In this document: in pieces, positions 1-7,200 of the stretch
Layout of the letters: every line of letters starts with the position of its first letter
How positions within the stretch are numbered: the first letter of the stretch is position 1
From: Eubacterium sp.
Lineage (GTDB): Bacteria > Bacillota > Clostridia > Lachnospirales > Lachnospiraceae
Assembly (NCBI GenBank): GCA_024697885.1
Contig: JAILSA010000021.1
Span: 1 to 13,204, forward strand
Length of the DNA: 13,204 nt
Direction of reading: 5' to 3'
Translations under genes and position numbers: made by a program
The notes under the pieces: generated by a model
The model's database searches: none
Told to the model about the DNA's origin: nothing
The model's input: the letters and a program-made list of their open reading frames with translations, nothing else

Positions 1-1001
1 AGAAGGGTCAGATTGTCCTGAATGTCATATTCCAGGGTGTGGCCTTCCTCAAAGGCAATGGCCTCAAAGGGGAGGATGGCGGCCAGGGCGGTGTGGCTAA
101 AATCCACCTCCTGAACCAGCGTTTCAGCCTGCTCAATGCGGGCCAAATCCAAAAGGTCATGAACCATAAGAGACATGCGGTCGTTTTCATATTTGATATT
201 ATCCAACCACTGGTTTTGTCCCTCCTGTCTCTGAAGGAGGGCTAAGTTAGCGTCAATGGTGGAAATGGGTGTTTTTAACTCGTGGCCTGCATCGGAGATA
301 AAAACTTTTTGTTTTTCGTAGGCCTCCCGGATGGGGCCGATTACCCAGTTGGACAGGAGGATGGACAGGATCAAAATAAGGATGATGGCGATTCCACCAA
401 AGATTAACATATGCCCCAAAAGAGTTTCAATGGCAGCATATAGAACGCTAATATCCATAAGTGTGACCATGGTGTAGTCATTGCCATAGGTAATGAGATA
501 AACCATATTTTCGTGACTTCCGTAGTCGGAGGAAGAGGACAAAAGTTGTTTTGACAGGTCCTGTAACTCCTGGTCACTGAGACCGGAGGTTTGTTGGTTG
601 GTGTACTCCTTGACTTGTCCTTCCTTGTCAAAAATTACGGCATAAAAGGTGGAGAGTCGGTAGCGATGGCCCAGGTCTTCCTGTAAATCTTCTTTTTCCC
701 TTTGGCTGATAAAGCCGTCCCCCTTGGGCGGCTGGGGAAAATCCCCTGTGTCGCCCATGGCAGAACCGGAGACAGAAGAAGGCAGGGAGAGGCCGGGGCC
801 GGAGACGGTGGAACCTGGAAAATTGTCCAGGGGGAGGCCGTGGCTGTCGTAGGCATCTGCGTAAATCTGCATCATTTCCCGATTTTCACTTTGTAATTTG
901 CTGGCAGTGGAAAAATAGATAATCAAAAGAGTAATCATCCAAATCAGGACAAAGACTGACATGATTACAATTTGCACACGCCGCTTGGTTTTTTTGAACA
1001 T
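1..1001 (-). CDS. Sensor histidine kinase of a two-component system, N-terminal part (C-terminus outside window)
   Basis: I translated this frame directly: 333 codons are open from the ATG at 1001 to the window edge. Residues about 11-31 form a first membrane helix, about 32-195 an extracytoplasmic sensor region, and about 196-218 a second helix. The phospho-acceptor H-box (SDAGHELKTPI) follows at once, with His240 as the likely phosphorylated residue, then the second DHp helix (MVHDLLDLARIEQ). The ATP-binding HATPase domain should lie beyond the left edge. Only about 20 residues separate the second helix from the H-box, so there is no room for a normal HAMP domain. The sensor region includes a Pro/Gly/Ser-rich stretch at about 60-97 and resembles no ligand-binding domain I can name. 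The start lies 3 bases after the regulator stop, and its ribosome site (AGGGGA) is inside the regulator's last codons, so the two are co-transcribed and probably translationally coupled. The family assignment is firm; the signal is unknown. Confidence 0.93.
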   Translation of the reverse strand, partial: MFKKTKRRVQIVIMSVFVLIWMITLLIIYFSTASKLQSENREMMQIYADAYDSHGLPLDNFPGSTVSGPGLSLPSSVSGSAMGDTGDFPQPPKGDGFISQREKEDLQEDLGHRYRLSTFYAVIFDKEGQVKEYTNQQTSGLSDQELQDLSKQLLSSSSDYGSHENMVYLITYGNDYTMVTLMDISVLYAAIETLLGHMLIFGGIAIILILILSILLSNWVIGPIREAYEKQKVFISDAGHELKTPISTIDANLALLQRQEGQNQWLDNIKYENDRMSLMVHDLLDLARIEQAETLVQEVDFSHTALAAILPFEAIAFEEGHTLEYDIQDNLTL

Positions 1002-1004
1002 AGG

Positions 1005-1679
1005 CTATCCCCTCAACTCATATCCCATGCCCCGCACGGCCTTGATCTGACTCTTGGCCCCGATGAATTTAAGCTTCTTGCGGGTAAAGGAAATATAGAC
1101 TTCTACATTATTATATTCAGCATCATTTTCGTAGCCCCAGATTTTCAGGGCAAGCTGCTCCCTAGAGACGATTTGGCCCTGGTTGGCAATAAAATACTCC
1201 AGAATGTGGAACTCCTTCTCGCTCAGCCGGACCTCCTGTCCGGTGGTCGTGCAGGACAGGGTGGAGGTCTGAGTATCTAGTACAAGGTCTCCGGCAGACA
1301 GACTTCCGTCGGCGGTATTTACATTGCGGCGGCAGAGGGCGCGAACCCGGGCCAAAAGCTCCTCCACCTGGAAGGGTTTGGTCAGGTAGTCATCTGCCCC
1401 GGAATCTAATCCGGTCACCTTGTCGTCAAGACTGGTTTTGGCCGTCAAAAGAAGTGTAGGGGTTTTGATCCCCGCCTGGCGTCCCTGACTTACAATGTCA
1501 AAACCGTTGATTCCAGGTAGCATAACGTCCAAGATAGCGGCGTCGTAAATTCCACTCAGGTAGGCGTCTAGCCCCTCCTGGCCGTTATAAAAAGTATCCA
1601 CCTCATAATTTTCCTGGCGCAAAAGTTCCCTCTCGGCATCCGCCATTCTTTTTTCATCTTCTACAATCAAAATCCTCAT
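1005..1679 (-). CDS. OmpR/PhoB-family DNA-binding response regulator
   Basis: The protein is 224 residues from the chosen start (MRILIVEDE), normal for the family. The receiver domain spans about 1-117: acidic pocket Glu7-Asp8, phospho-acceptor Asp51 (AAILDVMLP), Thr79 (LLLTAK) and Lys101 (YLTKPF). The winged-helix DNA-binding domain spans about 125-224 and ends with the typical IKAVRGMGYELRG. An in-frame ATG three codons upstream (1688) sits directly against the AAAGGA ribosome site, so I prefer the ATG at 1679, which has about 8 bases of spacing. It is the first gene of the operon with the histidine kinase. It is divergent from the lipoprotein hydrolase gene, and the shared intergenic region carries 11-bp-period direct repeats, the layout that OmpR-family dimers usually bind. 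Autoregulation and control of the hydrolase are therefore inferred. I do not recognise a specific ortholog. Confidence 0.97.
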   Translation of the reverse strand: MRILIVEDEKRMADAERELLRQENYEVDTFYNGQEGLDAYLSGIYDAAILDVMLPGINGFDIVSQGRQAGIKTPTLLLTAKTSLDDKVTGLDSGADDYLTKPFQVEELLARVRALCRRNVNTADGSLSAGDLVLDTQTSTLSCTTTGQEVRLSEKEFHILEYFIANQGQIVSREQLALKIWGYENDAEYNNVEVYISFTRKKLKFIGAKSQIKAVRGMGYELRG

Positions 1680-1721
1680 AGGCCCCATCCTTTCTACCTA
1701 TATTTTACTATTGATGGGAAA

Positions 1722-1754
1722 ATTATAAAATATGGACATTGAAGTTTTCTTGAA
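1722..1754 (-). promoter_or_regulatory. Promoter of the regulator/kinase operon with two TTCAA half-sites
   Basis: Reading the minus strand, a perfect TATAAT (-10) lies at 1727-1722. No good -35 is present 16-18 bases upstream. Instead, TTCAA occurs at 1754-1750 and 1743-1739, 11 bases apart, and the second begins exactly 16 bases before the -10. This is the usual form of a promoter that depends on an OmpR-type activator. The predicted leader is about 35 bases to the ATG at 1679. The element positions are read directly; activator dependence is inferred. Confidence 0.6.
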
Positions 1755-1774
1755 AATATTCAATCTTTTTTCAA
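1739..1774. promoter_or_regulatory. Mirror-symmetric four-site operator between divergent promoters
   Basis: The region reads TTGAA-N6-TTGAA-N4-TTCAA-N6-TTCAA. Each strand thus carries two TTCAA half-sites with an 11-bp period, at 1754-1750 and 1743-1739 on the minus strand and at 1759-1763 and 1770-1774 on the plus strand. The axis of symmetry is between 1756 and 1757. The plus-strand repeats extend to a perfect 10-mer, TTCAATCTTT. Tandem half-sites one helical turn apart are typical of OmpR/PhoB-family dimers, and the adjacent gene encodes such a regulator. Binding by that regulator is an inference. Confidence 0.65.
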
Positions 1775-1791
1775 TCTTTGGCTGATATAGT
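1759..1791 (+). promoter_or_regulatory. Promoter of the tannase-like lipoprotein with two TTCAATCTTT repeats
   Basis: An extended -10 (TGA-TATAGT, hexamer at 1786-1791) has no recognisable -35 at the 17-bp position, where the sequence is ATCTTT. The 10-mer TTCAATCTTT occurs at 1759-1768 and 1770-1779, so the repeats overlap the -35 region. The second begins 16 bases before the -10, the same geometry as on the opposite strand. A class II activated promoter driven by the divergent response regulator is the simplest reading. The predicted leader is about 35 bases. Confidence 0.6.
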
Positions 1792-1833
1792 GGGGACAGA
1801 AAATGAAAAAAATAGCTTAAGGAGTTGATGGTT

Positions 1834-4119
1834 ATGAGACGAAAATTGTTAGCGCTCTGCTTGACAAGTGCCCTGGTGGTGTCTAGTTTGACTGCCTGTG
1901 GAAATTCCACAGAGGAGACTAAAACCTCTAGCACCCAGGCCACCAGTGATGAGGAAAAAACTACCATTGAAGAGAAATTGAATTTGGCAAATAACGAGTC
2001 CCTGGAGTGGACCTATTCCTCCGATGCAGATGCATGGGTTATGTCCATTGTCAGCACAGTTCTCTATCCGGAGATCGAGGACCAGCAGGGGGCTTCCGTC
2101 TGTGTGCCAGGTGCCTATGTCAAGGGAATTGACCAGGATGGAGATGGCAAGGAAGATGTGACTGGGAAGGAGGCCAGCGAGGCGGTACAGGGAAATCTGG
2201 TGATTGACACAGAGGCCCAGATTACCAGCAGCAACGGCCAGGTCTACACAGCGGCTACAGCTCCTGTCATTGTAAACACCGGGGCAGCAGGTTACGGTTC
2301 CTCCACCAACACTCAGGCTTCCACCACATATGCGGCGGAGGGTTATATCAATGTGGCCTGTGGAAACCGAGGCAAGCAGGATTCTATTACAGATTCCGAT
2401 GGCAACACCACCTACACAGGAGATGCCCCATGTTGTCTGGTAGATCAAAAAAATGCAGTGCGTTTTATTAAGTACAACATTTTGCTGGGAAATCTTCCTG
2501 GAAGTGTAGACTACTTTGTCTCCACAGGGGGCTCTGGCGGCGGTGCCCATGCCACCATGCTGGCTGCCACCTCCAATAATTCAGATTTTTATGATTACGA
2601 AATCGAAGCAGGGGCCGTAGGAGTTTACCGAAATTCTGATGGCACTTACTCCACCACCGTATCTGTTGAGGGCACGGACTATGAACTCAGCGATGGCATG
2701 TGGGGCTGCATTGCCTACTCGGCCATTACCTCTCTGGCAGAGGCGGATATGGCCATGGCCTTTGAGTACTATATGGACACAGACTACGATTTTAACACAG
2801 ACTTCCAGTCCCAGGTGGCAGAGTATCTGTCTGCAGAATACATGGAATACATCAACGACCAGAAACTGACTGTGGAAGAGTCTAAGGTTGGCTACGACCT
2901 AAACGGAGACGGCGACAAAAAAGATACCATAGATTTGACCATAGAATATGACAAGGAAAAATACGCGGATACCAATGGTTACGGCGGAACTTATCTTGAT
3001 TTGTACCTGGCAGAGTTCAAGGCAAATCTTCAGGAGTATTTGGATAAGCTAGATTATGCCGAGGGCTGGACCTGGTTTGATGAAAATGGCAAGGCCCTGT
3101 CTGACAGTCAGGTGGCAGCCATGACCTCTCAGGATCGTGTGGAGGCCTTTTTGGAAGGAAGATATACCAAGTCATCCTCTTCTGACAAGGGAGGTATGGG
3201 AGCAGGCGGTCCTGGTGGCAACGGTGGTCCCGGTGGCAGTGGCGGCCCAGGTGGCAGTGGCGGTCCTGGAGATGGCCAGGGCCCAGATGGAGCAGTCTCC
3301 GGCGGAGCTGTTTCCGGAGGAGCCATGGGTCAGATGCCAAGTGGGGAAAAGCCAAGTGGAGGAAAGCCTTCTCAAAATTCGGAAAGCGGTGATTCCATGG
3401 AAGTGGGAACACCAGACCAGGGAACAACCCAGGCTTCCGGCTCTGGCACCGACTCTTCTAACTATTCCACCTATGAGGAAATGCTTTCATCCTACCAGGA
3501 AGATATAGCAGAAATCCAGGCAGGCGATCAGTATGGCAACAACATTGTGGACCTATACAATCCTTTGAATTACATAGGAAACGAGGGAACCGATGACCCT
3601 AGCTGGACCCGTATCGTCATGGGAGCATCTGAGGGAGATATGTCCATGTTCTCCTCTCTCAACCTACAGATTGCCTACTTGAAGGCAGGTGTGGACTGTC
3701 AGATTGAGTGGCAGTGGGACGGTGGCCATGTGCCATCAGAGATTTTGGGAGACTCCCTAGCACTCTATGTAGACCAGATGTATGGCCAATATGTAGAGGG
3801 AGCCAAAACGGTGGAAAAAGCAGAGGCCAAAAGTCAGACAGAAAATGGTGATTCCACAGAGGCGAGTGGTACAGACCTGACTTCCTGGGTAGACTACTCA
3901 GAAGCAGAGGGAGTGAACTTCTCCCTAGCTGATGCCCTTTCCTACCGAACAGCAGGGGCCAGCAAGGCAACACCAGGATTTGATGTAATAGACTACGGCC
4001 AGGAGGACTATGTCTTTGGAGACAGTGACTCCGATGCCAGACACTGGAATAAGTACCTCCTCAAAGTTTTGGAGGAAAATAAAGAAAGCCTAGAGGCGCT
4101 TTTTAACAAAGACGAATAA
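1834..4119 (+). CDS. Tannase-like alpha/beta hydrolase, surface lipoprotein
   Basis: The protein is 761 residues. I start it at the ATG at 1834, which gives 9 bases of spacing from AAGGAG at 1819-1824; the upstream TTG (1825) and ATG (1828) are too close to that site. Residues 1-22 form a lipoprotein signal with lipobox LTAC (Cys22). Features of bacterial tannases follow: a nucleophile elbow GGSGGGAH (Ser234), then a GMWGCIAYSAITSLAEADMA block, GASEGDMS with likely acid Asp602, WDGGH with likely His632, and a C-terminal block ATPGFD...YVFGD...RHW. The Asp-to-His spacing of 30 matches the family pattern I recall. Known tannases hydrolyse galloyl esters; the true substrate here is unknown. Residues about 310-560 look like an enlarged lid and include a glycine-rich insert (about 453-512). 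Acidic loops DQDGDGKED (100-108) and DLNGDGDKKD (355-364) may bind calcium. It is divergent from a two-component system and followed by a terminator. A feruloyl-esterase-like activity is an alternative. Confidence 0.8.
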   Translation: MRRKLLALCLTSALVVSSLTACGNSTEETKTSSTQATSDEEKTTIEEKLNLANNESLEWTYSSDADAWVMSIVSTVLYPEIEDQQGASVCVPGAYVKGIDQDGDGKEDVTGKEASEAVQGNLVIDTEAQITSSNGQVYTAATAPVIVNTGAAGYGSSTNTQASTTYAAEGYINVACGNRGKQDSITDSDGNTTYTGDAPCCLVDQKNAVRFIKYNILLGNLPGSVDYFVSTGGSGGGAHATMLAATSNNSDFYDYEIEAGAVGVYRNSDGTYSTTVSVEGTDYELSDGMWGCIAYSAITSLAEADMAMAFEYYMDTDYDFNTDFQSQVAEYLSAEYMEYINDQKLTVEESKVGYDLNGDGDKKDTIDLTIEYDKEKYADTNGYGGTYLDLYLAEFKANLQEYLDKLDYAEGWTWFDENGKALSDSQVAAMTSQDRVEAFLEGRYTKSSSSDKGGMGAGGPGGNGGPGGSGGPGGSGGPGDGQGPDGAVSGGAVSGGAMGQMPSGEKPSGGKPSQNSESGDSMEVGTPDQGTTQASGSGTDSSNYSTYEEMLSSYQEDIAEIQAGDQYGNNIVDLYNPLNYIGNEGTDDPSWTRIVMGASEGDMSMFSSLNLQIAYLKAGVDCQIEWQWDGGHVPSEILGDSLALYVDQMYGQYVEGAKTVEKAEAKSQTENGDSTEASGTDLTSWVDYSEAEGVNFSLADALSYRTAGASKATPGFDVIDYGQEDYVFGDSDSDARHWNKYLLKVLEENKESLEALFNKDE
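3205..3276 (+). repeat. In-frame 18-bp tandem repeat encoding a collagen-like glycine-rich segment
   Basis: Four adjacent 18-base units start at 3205, 3223, 3241 and 3259. The unit is close to GGCGGTCCTGGTGGCAGT, and the last one has diverged. They encode Gly-X-Y triplets of the type GGP-GGS. Two 15-base units follow at 3292-3306 and 3307-3321, each encoding AVSGG. The repeats keep the frame and sit inside the lid region of the hydrolase. Synonymous differences between units indicate that the repeat is not a very recent duplication. Confidence 0.85.
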
Positions 4120-4140
4120 AATATTGAAATTTACATTGGG

Positions 4141-4184
4141 AATGTCCCGCAGTAATTGATCTGTGGGGCATTTTTTGTTTTTTG
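4141..4184 (+). terminator. Rho-independent terminator after the tannase-like gene
   Basis: A 12-bp stem (4141-4152 with 4161-4172, including two G-T pairs) closes an 8-base loop and is followed by a T-rich run at 4173-4184. It lies 21 bases after the lipoprotein stop codon and should separate that gene from the downstream peptidase. Confidence 0.9.
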
Positions 4185-4203
4185 GGTGAAAACATGGTAA
4201 AAT
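4175..4203 (+). promoter_or_regulatory. Candidate promoter of the M13 peptidase gene
   Basis: TTGTTT (4175-4180), a 17-base spacer and TAAAAT (4198-4203) form a plausible sigma-A promoter, with a predicted start near 4210 and a 40-base leader. The -35 matches only half of the consensus and overlaps the T-run of the preceding terminator. Confidence 0.45.
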
Positions 4204-4249
4204 AAGAGTATGTGTAAAGTGTGATTTTGAGGGAAAAGGAGATGTATTT

Positions 4250-7200
4250 ATGAAGAGCAAAAGATGTTTGGCCATACTGCTTGCAATCGTCATAACAGTT
4301 AGTGGAAGTATGGGAACAGGGGGCCAGGAAGCCAGGGCCAAGGGAAAGACCCTTTGGTTAAAAAAATCCAGTGCAAGTTTGAAAATCACGGGAAGCAAGG
4401 AGAAGTCCAAGTACGGAACAGCCCAGATTTCTGTAAAAAAAGCCAAGAAAGTAAAAATCAAAAAGATTTCTTTTAAGTCAAAAAATAAAAAGGTGGCCAC
4501 CGTTAATTCCAAGGGAAAGGTGACGGCCAAGAAGGCAGGAAGCACGAAAATCAAGGTTTTGGTCAAGTACAAGTATAAGTACAAGAAAAAGAAAAAGGCC
4601 AAAAAGACCTTGAAAAAAACTTTTTATTATAAGGTTACAGTAAAAGATCAAAGAAAAACTACAACAAGTACAAAGACTACGGCAACACCAAAGCCTGCCA
4701 CAAAGGCACCAGTGGTAACTGCCAGCCCGAAACCAACCAACAAGCCAACGGCCAGTCCAGTTCCAACAGCGGAGCCTTTGACCAAACCAATTGAGGAACT
4801 GACCTTTTACAAGGAAAAATATGTCACCTATGTAGGTGGATACACAGGAGTTAAGCCAGTGATTTTGCCTGTAGATGCGGATGTAACAGCCTTAGAATTT
4901 AGCTCTGAGGATGATACCATAGCCAGTGTGGGAGAAAATGGTATCATTAAGGGAGTTGGTGCAGGAACTACCCAAATAAATATTCGCACAACCGATGGAA
5001 GTAATCTCAGCCGACAGGTGGAGATTATGGTTATGGAGAATCAAGAAGCTGTAAAGCCAGTCGACGACTTGTACGAAAGTGCGCGTACAGAATTAATAGG
5101 GCAGATTGCGGAAAAGTTGGGAACGGCACCGGAGGAAGTAAATCTCGAAAGTATGGTGAATAGTTCTTACAAAATAAAGAAGGTATACAGTAATTTCATT
5201 GATGAAAAGGTTGAGCCTGAGGCGGAAAAGGATACGGAGTCCTACTCCCTAGAAGACAAGACATCGGAGGATGCGGTAACAGCGCTCTATTCTACATCCA
5301 AGGACACAGACAATATGGAGGATGAAATCAGGGAAGACTTATCCGCTGTAATGAAAGAAATCGATGAAGCTGCATCCATCACAGAGCTGATGAATATGAA
5401 TGTAAAATATATGACGGAGGGCTATCAAGGTTTGCTTCCAACTGTAGATGTGGGGAATGTGACCTTGACTGAAGCTGACAAATATAAGATGCGTTATATC
5501 GTCGATGATGAGAAAATGAATTTTTACATCTCGGATGAGGATTTTAAAAATGTAAAGTCGGAAAAGGCAAGCCAACTCCGTTTATATGTGGCGGAATGTT
5601 TGAAATTAGCGGGAGAGACAGACCGCACAGAGAGAAATCAAAATATTGATTTGATAATGAAAATGATGGAAGAACTTACGGTGGAAGAGGATGAATTGTT
5701 AGAGGCCCTAGATCCATCTATGTCAGAAGAAGATATAAAGACCCAGTTGGCGACCCTAAATCCAGTCTGCTGTAATCTGAAGGCAATTTGCAGCGCATTA
5801 TCAGACATAAAATACGGAGATTATTTTGAAAGCATCTTAGGAGATGAATTAAGTGGTAACGAAATCGTAAAACTACAGTGCCTGGCTCAATTATATTTTT
5901 TGGATGACCTTTGTGATGATGAGAAAAATCTGCAGGCGCTAAAGGAACTTTTGAAATTCCGTATTAGTGATCAGTTCGCCACCTACACAGAGGAAGGATA
6001 TGACCTATATAACAATTTAATGGGGACCTGTTTAAACATAACAGGAGGACAACTTGTAGAGGGTGAAGATGCCTACGGAATGAAAATGCACAATCTTCCA
6101 GTGGAGAAGATTCCATGGGATTTTAATAAATTCTATTGTGAAGAGGAAGTTACAGGGGAAGAAAGGGAAGAAGTAGAAAACCTCAGCAAGGATATTATTG
6201 AGGAATACCGTCTTGTAATCCAGGAATGTAAGTGGATGGATGATAGCACAAAGCAGGCAGCGATTGACAAAATCGACAAGATGAATGTCTATGTTTTCGG
6301 GCCGGAAGAAGAAGACTATAAAGAGCAAAACTATGTTACATTAGCGGACCTTGACACCAAGGCAGAAGGGGGAAGGCTGGTAAGTAACATCAAAAAAATA
6401 GCTGCTGCAGATGCCAAGAAAAGTGTGACACTATCAGGCAAAGATTGGCCGAAAGAAAAATGGGTGACGGATTCATTGACCATAAATGCTACTTACGGCT
6501 GTGTGCAAAACTCATTTTTCGTGCACACAGGAATCTTAGAGGCCGGTGAAGTATACACCTTTGGAGAGGGAAAAAGTAGTAAAAACCTGGGAAGACTTGG
6601 CATTGTAATCGGTCATGAAATCGGTCATGCCTTTGATAGTAATGGTTCCAATTATGATGGAGAAGGGCAAGCAAGTGACTGGTTTACCACAAAGGACAAG
6701 GAAACCTGGTTGACTAAGCAAAAGGCTCTGGTAGACTATTATAACACCTTCTTTATTGATACATATGAGGGAAGAGAGGAAAATAAGGGCTACTTCCTGA
6801 ACGGAGAGTTTTCCTTAGTGGAAAACATGGCGGACTTAAGTGCGGTAGAAGTAATTACCCATTTGGTAGTAAGGGAAAGCCTAGAAGATGATACCAAAGA
6901 AAAGTTACAAGAGGTTTACAAGAATTGGGCTTATATGTGGAGCCAGAGTCATCCAATAGAAGCAGAGGTATTGGAAAAAAATATCCACGGGCAAGGTACA
7001 AGCAGGGTGAACGGACCAATTAGTATGATGGATGAATTCTATGAATCCTTTGGCGTAAAAGAGGGGGATGGCATGTGGCTGGCGCCAGAACAGAGAGTAA
7101 GAATATGGTCTTATAATTGTAGAAAAGAGTGTAATAATCGGGCCCTCCGGCAAGTGCAAAACTTGACAGAGGGCCTAATCCATGATATAACACCCATGAG

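Noticed and set aside
1849..2550. A 233-codon open frame on the minus strand inside the lipoprotein gene
   Set aside because: It is antisense to a frame with clear lipobox and hydrolase motifs, has no ribosome site at its start and resembles no family.
3129..3427. Proline-rich minus-strand open frames opposite the glycine-rich repeat
   Set aside because: They are the expected antisense reading of GGP/GGS repeats (Gly and Pro codons are complementary) and have no start signals.
4090..4602. A 170-codon hydrophobic minus-strand frame across the terminator and the start of the peptidase
   Set aside because: The Phe/Leu richness is the antisense image of lysine codons in the Ig-like domain, and it crosses the terminator and peptidase promoter.
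7141..7175. The hairpin as a rho-independent terminator of the peptidase gene
   Set aside because: No T-run follows on the plus strand (TAATCCATG comes next) and none on the minus strand; I list it as an inverted repeat instead.
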